Origin: JAUYQR01 sp031415015
GTDB lineage: Bacteria > Pseudomonadota > Alphaproteobacteria > Rhodobacterales > Rhodobacteraceae
Direction: 5' to 3'
Assembly (NCBI GenBank): GCA_031415015.1
Contig: JANOQT010000168.1
Span: 1 to 21,974, forward strand
Length of the DNA stretch: 21,974 nt
Part shown: in pieces, positions 1 to 6,364 of the stretch
Position numbering within the stretch: position 1 is the stretch's first letter
Layout of the letters: each line of letters begins with the position of its first letter
Program-made: the position numbers and the translations under genes
The notes under the pieces: model-generated
Told to the model about the DNA's origin: nothing
The model's database searches: none
The model's input: only the letters and a program-made list of their open reading frames with translations

Positions 1-1
1 G

Positions 2-337
2 GGCGGGGCCACGCTGGTGATCGAATTGTGCGGGTCCGACGACGCGGGGAACTATGCGGCGGACCGGGGTGGGATGGTGCGCTGCGACGGGATCGCGCGG
101 CGCTATGGCCCGGGTGACAAGCTGAAACTGGCGCCGGGGGAAAGTGTGACCCTGATGCCGGGCGACTGGCACGCGTTCTGGGGCGAAGGTGGCGACGTGC
201 TGATCGGCGAGGTCAGCACGGTGAATGACGATTTGACCGACAACATCTTTCGCGAACCCATCGGCCGCTTTGCCGAGATCGAAGAGGACGTGCCCCCGAC
301 GCATCTGCTGGTCAGCGATTACGACCGGTGGCTGTAG
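2..337 (+). CDS. D-lyxose ketol-isomerase, C-terminal part (5' end outside window)
   Basis: Likely interconverts D-lyxose and D-xylulose in the cytoplasm. The reading frame is open from base 2, so the gene begins before the window and only about the last 111 residues are seen. The remnant is a cupin-like beta fold with the stretches ELCGSDDAGNY, PGDWHAFWGEGG and GEVSTVNDDLTDNIF, followed by EPIGRFAEIEEDVPPTHLLVSDY, which resembles the conserved C-terminal end of the D-lyxose isomerase family. The His in PGDWHAFW is a plausible metal ligand. The frame ends in TAG and is followed 19 bases later by a terminator hairpin. An internal ATG at 17 is not the real start, because homology continues upstream of it. 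The family call is fairly firm; the true in vivo sugar is inferred and would depend on genes upstream of the window. Confidence 0.82.
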   Translation, partial: GGATLVIELCGSDDAGNYAADRGGMVRCDGIARRYGPGDKLKLAPGESVTLMPGDWHAFWGEGGDVLIGEVSTVNDDLTDNIFREPIGRFAEIEEDVPPTHLLVSDYDRWL

Positions 338-356
338 GCTGATCCGGCAAACGAAA

Positions 357-389
357 GGGCGCGGGCCAATCTGGCGCGCGCCCGTTTTT
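357..389 (+). terminator. Rho-independent terminator, possibly bidirectional
   Basis: A G+C-rich hairpin pairs GGGCGCG (357-363) with CGCGCCC (377-383). An inner GCCA/TGGC stem closes a three-base loop, with one mismatch between the two stems. Five T residues follow at 385-389. It lies 19 bases after the lyxose isomerase stop codon and just beyond the stop of the convergent L,D-transpeptidase gene. Read on the minus strand, the stem is followed by a weaker T-rich tract, so it may serve both genes. Confidence 0.75.
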
Positions 390-405
390 CATGGCTTCGG
401 ACAGG

Positions 406-1323
406 TCAGTCGACCGGTTCGGTCGCAGGTTTGGCAGGTGGGCAGACGCCACCCACCAGCGGCCCGGCACAGGCCGGGGCGGGCGTGACAACCGGCACCA
501 CCGGCGCACCCGTGGCAATCGACGGCGGCGGCAGGACGACCAGCGCCGGGACCGGGGTCACGACCGCGGCTGCCGGGGCAGCCTTTTTCTTCACCGCAGG
601 CGGCTTGGGGATATACAAGCCCTTCGGCATTTCGCCCGAGGCGGTCAGCACGATAACCTTCTCGCCGCCCTTCACCCGGTCAAACAGATCCATCACGTCC
701 TGATTGATCATCCGGATGCAGCCCGACGAGGCATTGCGCCCGATCGACATCCATTCCGGCGTGCCGTGGATGCGGTAGCCATAGTCGACGCCGTTCGACA
801 GCAGGTAGATCGCCCGCGCGCCCAAAGGGTTGGTCGGCCCGCCGGGTTGACCCTTTTCCCATTGCGCCAGTTCCGGCTTGCGTTCGATCATTTCCTTTGG
901 CGGGGTCCAGGTGGGCCAGGTCTTCTTTTCGGCCACGACCGCCTCGCCCGACCATTCAAAACCCGCCTTGCCGACCGCGATGCCGTAGCGGATCGCCTTG
1001 TTATTGCCGAGCACGTAGTACAGCAACCGCTGGCCGGGGTTGATGATGATCGTGCCCGGGGCCTGATCGGAGGTGTATTGCACCACCTGACGGCGGTACG
1101 CCTCGGGGATCTTTTCGATTGGCAGGGCAGGGATCGCGATGCCCGCATCCATCTTGGCGACATAGACATTCTCGTCCGCCTTGGGCAGGGCGGGCTGGCC
1201 GGAGGTGGCCGCCGTCATTGTCGGATCGACGCAGGCTGCCAGCATCAGCATCGCAAGTGCCGCAGCGGCAGCGGTTCCCTTGCGCAGAAGGATGGTCGGA
1301 AGGTAAGGCATGGACGGGCTCAC
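406..1323 (-). CDS. L,D-transpeptidase (YkuD domain) lipoprotein
   Basis: Predicted periplasmic enzyme that cross-links peptidoglycan stem peptides or attaches proteins to them. Counting from the GTG at 1323 (305 residues), a hydrophobic signal segment ends in the lipobox LAAC at Cys31, implying a lipid-anchored protein. The YkuD domain spans about residues 80-228. Its catalytic motif reads HGTPEWMSIGRNASSGCIRM, with His186 and the active-site Cys202. The last 70 residues are rich in Pro, Ala and Val and probably unstructured. The start is uncertain: an ATG at 1311 gives a more standard signal peptide (lipobox Cys27), and neither start has a strong ribosome binding site. The gene stands alone, downstream of kynA on the same strand with a 119-base gap holding an inverted repeat. 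The family is clear; the exact cross-linking role is not. Confidence 0.9.
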   Translation of the reverse strand: MSPSMPYLPTILLRKGTAAAAALAMLMLAACVDPTMTAATSGQPALPKADENVYVAKMDAGIAIPALPIEKIPEAYRRQVVQYTSDQAPGTIIINPGQRLLYYVLGNNKAIRYGIAVGKAGFEWSGEAVVAEKKTWPTWTPPKEMIERKPELAQWEKGQPGGPTNPLGARAIYLLSNGVDYGYRIHGTPEWMSIGRNASSGCIRMINQDVMDLFDRVKGGEKVIVLTASGEMPKGLYIPKPPAVKKKAAPAAAVVTPVPALVVLPPPSIATGAPVVPVVTPAPACAGPLVGGVCPPAKPATEPVD

Positions 1324-1343
1324 TTGTGCACTGCCCGCAGACG

Positions 1344-1383
1344 GCTGTCAGCGGAGTCATTTTACCCGACGGTAGCTGACAGC
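1344..1383. repeat. 9-bp inverted repeat upstream of the L,D-transpeptidase gene
   Basis: GCTGTCAGC (1344-1352) and GCTGACAGC (1375-1383) are exact reverse complements 22 bases apart. On the minus strand a TAAAAT hexamer (1359-1364), close to a -10 consensus, lies between the arms. The arrangement could be a regulator site flanking a promoter or an RNA stem in the leader. No convincing -35 was found at normal spacing. Confidence 0.4.
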
Positions 1384-1442
1384 GGCATTCGCGTCAAACC
1401 GTGCAAGGGCCGGAATGTGATCACGGGCGCGTGAAAAGGGCG

Positions 1443-2297
1443 TCAAAGTGTGGTGCGAAGTTGCCAAAGCTCGGGGAAAAGCTGTGTGTCCAGCATCCGG
1501 CGCAGGTAAGCGACCCCGGAGGTGCCGCCGGTACCGCGCTTGAAGCCGATGACACGTTCGACAGTGGTGACATGGTTGAACCGCCAGCGGCGGAAGTAAT
1601 CCTCGAAATCCACCAGCTTTTCGGCCAGCTCGTAGGCCTGCCAATGGGTGGCGGGATCACGGTAGACGATCTGCCAACAGGCAAGCACGCCGTCGTGCGC
1701 GGTCCAGGACTGGCGCAGGTCGCGGGTCAGGATTTCCGCCGGCACCGGCAGACCCTTGCGCGCCAGATGGCGCAGCGCTTCGTCATACAGAGTGGGGCGG
1801 GCCAGTTCCGCCTCCAGCTTTGCGGTCAGGTCGGGGCGGTGGGCGTGGGGTTTCAGCATCGCAAGATTGCGGTTGCCGACGGCATATTCGATCAGCCGGT
1901 ATTGCCACGACTGAAAGCCGGAGGATTGCCCAAGATCATCGCGGAAATGGGTGTAATCGGAGGGCGTCATCGTGCGCAGCACGTCCCAGGCATTGTTCAG
2001 CTGTTCAAAGATGCGGCTGATCCGGGCCAGCATCTTGAACGCTTCCGGCGCACGGTCTTGCGCGATGGCATGGCGTGCTGCGTCCAACTCGTGCAGCGCC
2101 AGCCGCATCCACAGCTCCGAGGTCTGGTGCTGGATGATGAACAGCATCTCGTCATGCGCCGTGGTCAGCATATGTTGCGCGCCAAGGATCTGGTCGATGC
2201 GCAGGTAATCGCCGTAGGACATCCGGCCGTCAAAGGACATCTCGGCGCCGTTTTCTGAAGGGTCGTCGTCGGGTGGGTTGAAAGGGCAGGTGGTCAT
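1443..2297 (-). CDS. kynA: Tryptophan 2,3-dioxygenase
   Basis: Haem enzyme that opens the indole ring of L-tryptophan with O2 to give N-formylkynurenine, the first step of the kynurenine pathway. At 284 residues it has the usual bacterial length. Visible family landmarks are TTAHDEMLFIIQHQTSELW with the active-site His48, THFRDDLGQSSGFQS with the substrate-carboxylate Arg119, the proximal haem ligand His242 in RFNHVTTVERVIGFKR, and the GTGGTSG loop (255-261). It is the last gene of a five-gene minus-strand run, starting 37 bases after the stop of the GH5 gene. The ATG at 2297 starts a variable, acidic N-terminal tail before the conserved domain. Assignment by motif is strong. Its pathway partner kynU is the first gene of the same run, but a formamidase is not in the run. 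Confidence 0.97.
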   Translation of the reverse strand: MTTCPFNPPDDDPSENGAEMSFDGRMSYGDYLRIDQILGAQHMLTTAHDEMLFIIQHQTSELWMRLALHELDAARHAIAQDRAPEAFKMLARISRIFEQLNNAWDVLRTMTPSDYTHFRDDLGQSSGFQSWQYRLIEYAVGNRNLAMLKPHAHRPDLTAKLEAELARPTLYDEALRHLARKGLPVPAEILTRDLRQSWTAHDGVLACWQIVYRDPATHWQAYELAEKLVDFEDYFRRWRFNHVTTVERVIGFKRGTGGTSGVAYLRRMLDTQLFPELWQLRTTL

Positions 2298-2334
2298 GCG
2301 GTCTTTCTATGGTGACAAGGTCAGGCGGCGGGCG

Positions 2335-3555
2335 TCAGCATCGCGATAGCCTGAGGGCGGGGCAAAGGTCAGGGTCGACCTTGTAGGTCCGGGGATCCGC
2401 GATGCCCAGACTGCCGGTCCAGCTGTAGACCGCCCAGCCAAAGCCCGCCGCCTCGATGGCGGAAATCTTGGCGTCCAGAAAGGCGGCGCGGCTGGCGGCG
2501 GGCACGGCGATACCTTGCGCATTTTCGTGGATCACGCCGAGCTCGCCGACAAGGATCCGGTTGCGCGGCACGTCATGCGCGTCGGCCCAAGCGGCAACGC
2601 GGGCGATATCTTCGGACACCGCATCCAGCGGCAGATCACGGTAGGCTTGCAGTTCCGCCGTCAGCGCATCGCGGGTCACCTCGCCTGAACCGGCGCGCGC
2701 GGCAGCCTCGGTCACCAACTGCGCGGCCATGGCGTCGTCAATGGCTGCGGCGGGAAAGGGCACGCCCGCAAAGTGAACCACCGGCCCGCCGGTCCAGCCC
2801 GCCCCCTGATGGGTAAAGAAAAACGGGCCGTAGCTGTGAAAGCTCCAGATCAGGTTGTCGTCGGCCAGCAGGGCAGGGTCGATGGCCAACAGCCCGTCCG
2901 CACTGCCCCAGCAGCCGCCCGACACGACCAGCGGCAGATCGGGCGCAGCAGCGCGGGCGGCGCGGTGCAGGCGCGACAGCTGGCCGGGCCATTGCTGCAG
3001 ATCAGGCTCGAACACCAGACCGCAGTCATTGGTCGGTTCGTTCAGCAGTTCCAGCGCGGTGCGGTCGGGGTCCATCCCGTGCAGTCGCGCGGCGATCTTG
3101 CCGACAAGGGCTGCATAGGTGTCGAAGGTGGCGGGGTCGTTAAGGATTCTGTCGGTGCCCCACGGCTCGCCATTGCGGGGGATGGCGTGTAGGTCGACGA
3201 TGACCTTGAGGCCGGTGGTCTGGATCATCGCGGCGGTATCTGCGACCTGCCCGATCAGCGCATCCTGCGCCGCACCGGGACCAAGCGCCAGAAACGGCGC
3301 AGGCTCGACCGGCAAGCGGATGACATCGAAACCGTTGGTCGCCAGCGCGGCCACGGCACCTTCGGGGGCGGTACGGCGCCAGTCGGGGAACACGTCCAGA
3401 AAGCCCGGCCGGGTGACCATTTCGTCAACGCTGAGCCATTCCACCCACAGCTCAAAGTTCAAGCCGCGTTTGGGGCTGAACCGGTCGGCGGCCGTTTCGG
3501 CGTGGGCCTGTGCAACCGCAAGCAGGCAGATCAGCAGGGCGCGGAGGGTCAGCAT
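2335..3555 (-). CDS. Secreted glycoside hydrolase family 5 (cellulase-like) protein
   Basis: Predicted exported retaining beta-glycosidase. An N-terminal signal peptide (about residues 1-19, ending AHA before Glu20) leads into a single TIM-barrel GH5 domain. Recognisable positions are Arg80 in DVIRLPV, His123 in VDLHAIP, the acid/base Glu173 in LLNEPT, His240 and Tyr242 in FHSYGPF, the nucleophile Glu338 in LVGELGV and the aromatic Trp379 in YSWTG. All catalytic residues are present, so it is probably active; the substrate (beta-glucan, mannan or a glycolipid-type glycoside) cannot be told. At 406 residues there is no carbohydrate-binding module. It lies between a GNAT gene (44 bases upstream) and kynA (37 bases downstream) on the same strand with no terminator seen, so it may be co-transcribed with tryptophan catabolism, an odd partnership. 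Confidence 0.88.
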   Translation of the reverse strand: MLTLRALLICLLAVAQAHAETAADRFSPKRGLNFELWVEWLSVDEMVTRPGFLDVFPDWRRTAPEGAVAALATNGFDVIRLPVEPAPFLALGPGAAQDALIGQVADTAAMIQTTGLKVIVDLHAIPRNGEPWGTDRILNDPATFDTYAALVGKIAARLHGMDPDRTALELLNEPTNDCGLVFEPDLQQWPGQLSRLHRAARAAAPDLPLVVSGGCWGSADGLLAIDPALLADDNLIWSFHSYGPFFFTHQGAGWTGGPVVHFAGVPFPAAAIDDAMAAQLVTEAAARAGSGEVTRDALTAELQAYRDLPLDAVSEDIARVAAWADAHDVPRNRILVGELGVIHENAQGIAVPAASRAAFLDAKISAIEAAGFGWAVYSWTGSLGIADPRTYKVDPDLCPALRLSRC

Positions 3556-3599
3556 GGCGGGGCGTCTTTCTGCGGGTCAGGCGGGCGAAAGAGGGTGCA

Positions 3600-4076
3600 T
3601 CATTCGGGGGCCAGGGTCAGGGACATGTGGGACAGAAGGTAGGTCTGGCCATCATGCACCTCTGGCCCTTCGTGGTCCACCTGCCAGCCACGGCGCAGCA
3701 GGAAGCGCTTCGAAAACGGGCTGGCGACGACGGTCAGGCGGGGCAGGGCTTCGGCGCGAGCCTTGGCCAGCAGGACGTCATACAGGGCGGCGGCTGTGCC
3801 TTTGCCCATCACCTCGGGGATCACGAAGGCCATATCCAGCAACCCGTCAGGGCACAGCGACATGAATCCGGTGGGCTGGCCGTCCTCTTCCGCAATCCAG
3901 CACCATTGGTCAACCAGCTTGTCGGGTGTCGTCCAGTCCGGCTGGTTGCTTGGGGCCCATGCGGCACGCTGGGCGTGATCCAGCAGATCCGTCGTGCCCT
4001 CGCGGATTGCGCGGTAGTAGATCATCTTGGCGGCGGCGCGGTCTTCGGGCCGGTAGGGGCGGATCACCGGGGCCAT
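3600..4076 (-). CDS. GNAT-family N-acetyltransferase
   Basis: Probable acetyl-CoA-dependent acetyltransferase, 158 residues, the usual size of a single GNAT domain. It opens with VIRPYRPEDRAAAKMIYYRAI, a typical first strand and helix. The acetyl-CoA pyrophosphate loop is seen as VMGKGTAAALYDVLLAKA at about residues 89-106, followed by LTVVASPFSKRFLLRRGWQ, typical of the family's late strands. The ATG at 4076 lies three bases after the stop of the RidA-like gene, so the two are probably translationally coupled. The acetylated substrate is unknown. Its position in a kynurenine operon makes an amine or amino acid intermediate of that pathway conceivable, but nothing in the protein shows this. 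Confidence 0.85.
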   Translation of the reverse strand: MAPVIRPYRPEDRAAAKMIYYRAIREGTTDLLDHAQRAAWAPSNQPDWTTPDKLVDQWCWIAEEDGQPTGFMSLCPDGLLDMAFVIPEVMGKGTAAALYDVLLAKARAEALPRLTVVASPFSKRFLLRRGWQVDHEGPEVHDGQTYLLSHMSLTLAPE

Positions 4077-4079
4077 GGC

Positions 4080-4472
4080 CTAACCCGCGGCCACGGCGTC
4101 CACCTCGACCAGCAGGGCGGGCGAGGCAAGCCCGGCGACGATCAGCAAGGTGGCGGCGGGGGGCACGGCATCACCCACCCAGATATCGCGGCGGGTGCGG
4201 TAGGTGGCCACCGCCTCGGGCGTGTTTTGCGTCAGATAGACGGTTATCTTCATCAGGTTCGCGCGGGTCATCCCGGCCGCCGCAAGGGCCGCATCGACAT
4301 TGGCAAGGGCGGCGTCAAGTTGGGCCGCCAACCCTTCGGCCAGCGTGCCGTTGGGGTGGATGCCAACCTGACCAGAGATTTCCAGCCGCCGGGTGGTACC
4401 GGTCGCCAGCGCCAGATGGCTGTAGCGCGAGGCGGGTTTTGGCAGGGTCTCGGGGTTCCAGAGACGGATCAT
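4080..4472 (-). CDS. RidA/YjgF-superfamily protein lacking the key arginine
   Basis: Small trimer-forming family, 130 residues. Classical RidA hydrolyses reactive enamine/imine intermediates such as 2-aminoacrylate. Family features are EISGQVGIHPNG (residues 31-42), AQLDAALANVDAALAAAGM and the C-terminal LLVEVDAVAAG. The conserved Arg (Arg105 of enteric RidA, in a PARS-like motif) appears replaced by Ala107 in VPPAATLLIVAGL, so ordinary imine deaminase activity is doubtful. The protein may belong to one of the Rid subfamilies without that residue. Its ATG overlaps the kynU stop by one base (TGATG), strong evidence for translational coupling to kynureninase. A RidA relative, 2-aminomuconate deaminase, works in other aromatic amine pathways, so a role on a kynurenine-derived compound is conceivable but unproven. 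Confidence 0.88.
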   Translation of the reverse strand: MIRLWNPETLPKPASRYSHLALATGTTRRLEISGQVGIHPNGTLAEGLAAQLDAALANVDAALAAAGMTRANLMKITVYLTQNTPEAVATYRTRRDIWVGDAVPPAATLLIVAGLASPALLVEVDAVAAG

Positions 4473-5668
4473 CAGGTCACCTTTGCGCGGCGTTTGAAAT
4501 CGGGGCGGTCCCAGGTGCCGTAATCCATGATCTTTGTCAGCACGTTGACGGCGCGGGCCACGTCATCTTCGTCGATGAACAGCGGTGTAAAGCCAAAGCG
4601 CAGGATATCGGGGCTGCGGAAATCACCGATCACGCCTTCGGCAATCAGGTTCTGCATGATCGCATAGCCTTCGGGGTGGCGGAAAGACACCTGCGAGCCG
4701 CGCATCAGGTGCGAGCGCGGGGTGGCGAGGGTCAGGACAGGGATGCGCGTCTCTACCCCTTTGATGAACAGGTCTTGCAGCCGCAGCGAGGCTTTGCGCA
4801 GGTCGTTCAGATCAACCATATCCCAGACATCCAGCGCCGCCTCCAACGCGGCCAGTTGCAGGACGGGCGGGGTGCCGACGCGCATCCGCTCGATCCCTGC
4901 GCCGGGGCGGTAATTCAGGTCAAAGGCGAAAGGAGCCTCGTGCCCCAGCCAGCCGGACAGGGCCGGGCGGGCGGTGTCGGCGTGCTGCGGTGCCACGTAG
5001 ATGAAAGCCGGGCCGCCGGGGCCGGAGTTGAGGTATTTGTAGGTGCAGCCCACCGCGAAATCCGCCTTGGCCCCGGTCAGGTCCACCGGAAACGCCCCGG
5101 CGGAATGCGCCAGATCCCAGACGGTCAGCACCCCCACCTCGTGGGCGCGCGCCGTGATGTCGGCCATGTCGTGGCGGCGGCCGGTGCGGTAATCAACCTC
5201 GGTGATCAGGGTCACCGCAACGGTATCATCAATCGCTGACATCACCTCTTCGGGCGCGACGGTTTTCAGCCGGTACTGGCCGCCAAGGGTGCGGCACAAG
5301 CCTTCGGCGATATACAGATCGGACGGGAAGTTGCCGGTATCTGACAGGATCACCCGGCGCTTTGGGTTCATCTCCAGCGCCGAGGCGAGGGCCTGATAGA
5401 CCTTGACCGACAGGGTGTCGCCCATGACGACGGTGCCGGGGGCCGCCCCGATCAGCTTTGCCACTCGGTCGCCGACGCGGGCGGGCTGATCCATCCATCC
5501 CGCCTTGTTCCAGCCGGTGATCAGCAGGTCACCCCATTCGCGTTCCACCACCTGCGCCACGCGGGCAGGCGCAGATTTCACCATCGGCCCCAACGAGTTG
5601 CCGTCAAGGTAGACAATCCCGTCGGGCAGGTGGAACAGGCGTTTGGTGGCGGCGAAATCAGTGGGCAT
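4472..5668 (-). CDS. kynU: Kynureninase
   Basis: Pyridoxal-phosphate enzyme that cleaves L-kynurenine to anthranilate and L-alanine. At 398 residues it has the normal length. Landmarks are YLDGNSLGP near the N-terminus, NFPSDLYI (113-120), the cofactor-contacting Asp185 in VWDLAHSAGAFP, the Schiff-base Lys211 in CTYKYLNSGPGGPAF, and WLGHEAPFAF with RMRVGTPPVLQLAAL further on. The ATG at 5668 is preceded by AAGGA at a spacing of seven bases. It is the promoter-proximal gene of the minus-strand run, and its stop overlaps the start of the RidA-like gene. A candidate promoter and a 16-bp palindrome lie just upstream. The function is firm. Since the pathway here would end at anthranilate, further degradation genes must lie elsewhere. 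Confidence 0.97.
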   Translation of the reverse strand: MPTDFAATKRLFHLPDGIVYLDGNSLGPMVKSAPARVAQVVEREWGDLLITGWNKAGWMDQPARVGDRVAKLIGAAPGTVVMGDTLSVKVYQALASALEMNPKRRVILSDTGNFPSDLYIAEGLCRTLGGQYRLKTVAPEEVMSAIDDTVAVTLITEVDYRTGRRHDMADITARAHEVGVLTVWDLAHSAGAFPVDLTGAKADFAVGCTYKYLNSGPGGPAFIYVAPQHADTARPALSGWLGHEAPFAFDLNYRPGAGIERMRVGTPPVLQLAALEAALDVWDMVDLNDLRKASLRLQDLFIKGVETRIPVLTLATPRSHLMRGSQVSFRHPEGYAIMQNLIAEGVIGDFRSPDILRFGFTPLFIDEDDVARAVNVLTKIMDYGTWDRPDFKRRAKVT

Positions 5669-5691
5669 CGGGTGTCCTTCGGATTTGACTG

Positions 5692-5720
5692 GTTATCGCC
5701 GGGCGGGGAATAAATTTCAA
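5692..5720 (-). promoter_or_regulatory. Candidate kynU promoter
   Basis: On the minus strand TTGAAA (5720-5715) and GATAAC (5697-5692) are separated by exactly 17 bases, each matching four of six sigma-70 consensus positions. Transcription would begin near 5685, leaving a leader of about 17 bases with the kynU ribosome binding site. The -35 hexamer lies inside the adjacent 16-bp palindrome. This is a pattern match only. Confidence 0.5.
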
Positions 5721-5729
5721 GCTTGAAAT
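5714..5729. promoter_or_regulatory. 16-bp perfect palindrome, probable kyn operator
   Basis: ATTTCAAGCTTGAAAT is its own reverse complement over all 16 bases. It lies 46 bases upstream of the kynU start and contains the candidate -35 element, so a bound dimer would block polymerase. The A+T-rich outer bases in a G+C-rich genome support selection. Palindromes of this size suit MarR-type or Lrp/AsnC-type regulators, but no regulator gene is adjacent, so the binding protein is unknown. Confidence 0.6.
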
Positions 5730-5800
5730 GATTACCCGCGTGCTTGGGCGCTTGCACCTTTCCGGCCAAGACGTCTAGATCGGCAACAGAGGAGTGGACG

Positions 5801-6262
5801 ATGCGCAAAGCACTGGAATTCGTGGATCTGCCGCCGGTCTGGTTGGCCCTGCATCTGGTGCTGGCCTACGGGTTGGGCGCGCTGGCGCCGCCGTTTTTCG
5901 GGGTGTTCGGGGTGTGGGCCGGGGCTGCGCTGGTGCTGACGGGGCTGGCACTGATGGCCACGGCGATCCTGCAGATGGCCGCGCGGCGCACCACGGTGAT
6001 CCCCCGGCGCGACCCTTCGGCACTGATGACCACCGGCGCCTTCAGCCTGTCGCGCAATCCGATCTATCTGGGCGATGCGCTGATCCTGACCGGAGCGATC
6101 CTGTGGTGGGATGCGGCGCTTGCCTTGCCGCTGGTGGCCAGTTTCGTATCGCTGATCCAGGCGCGGTTCATCCGGGACGAAGAGGCGCGCCTGACGGCTG
6201 CCTTTGGCCCGGAGTTCGATCTGTGGGCCGCGCGGGTGCGCCGCTGGATCGGGCGCAGATGA
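5801..6262 (+). CDS. Isoprenylcysteine carboxyl methyltransferase-like membrane protein
   Basis: Integral membrane protein of 153 residues from the bacterial ICMT/PEMT-like methyltransferase group. Hydrophobic segments lie at about residues 13-31, 36-58 and 92-118. The S-adenosylmethionine-binding C-terminal half shows the family pattern TTGAFSLSRNPIYLG (77-91) and FIRDEEARLTAAFGPEFDLW (123-142). The substrate in bacteria is generally unknown, since prenylated CaaX proteins are absent; small lipids or quinone-type compounds are possible. The start at 5801 was chosen because AGAGGAG lies seven to eight bases before it. A longer frame from 5744 has no such site and adds unconserved sequence. 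It is transcribed divergently from kynU and followed by pntA after about 100 bases. Confidence 0.85.
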   Translation: MRKALEFVDLPPVWLALHLVLAYGLGALAPPFFGVFGVWAGAALVLTGLALMATAILQMAARRTTVIPRRDPSALMTTGAFSLSRNPIYLGDALILTGAILWWDAALALPLVASFVSLIQARFIRDEEARLTAAFGPEFDLWAARVRRWIGRR

Positions 6263-6364
6263 ACGTCTGTCCGATGCGGATAATGTAGGGTTTGAAATAT
6301 TGTTGCGCGGTGTTAAGTCGAAACGAACATTTCGGGGTGTGGGCATGAAGAGCGGGGGACCACA

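Noticed and set aside
5744..5800. Longer start for the ICMT-like protein
   Set aside because: There is no ribosome binding site, the added sequence is not membrane-like, and a good site precedes 5801.
6279..6297. GATAAT and TTGAAA hexamers before pntA as a promoter
   Set aside because: Neither has a partner hexamer at 16-18 bases, so no promoter is claimed.
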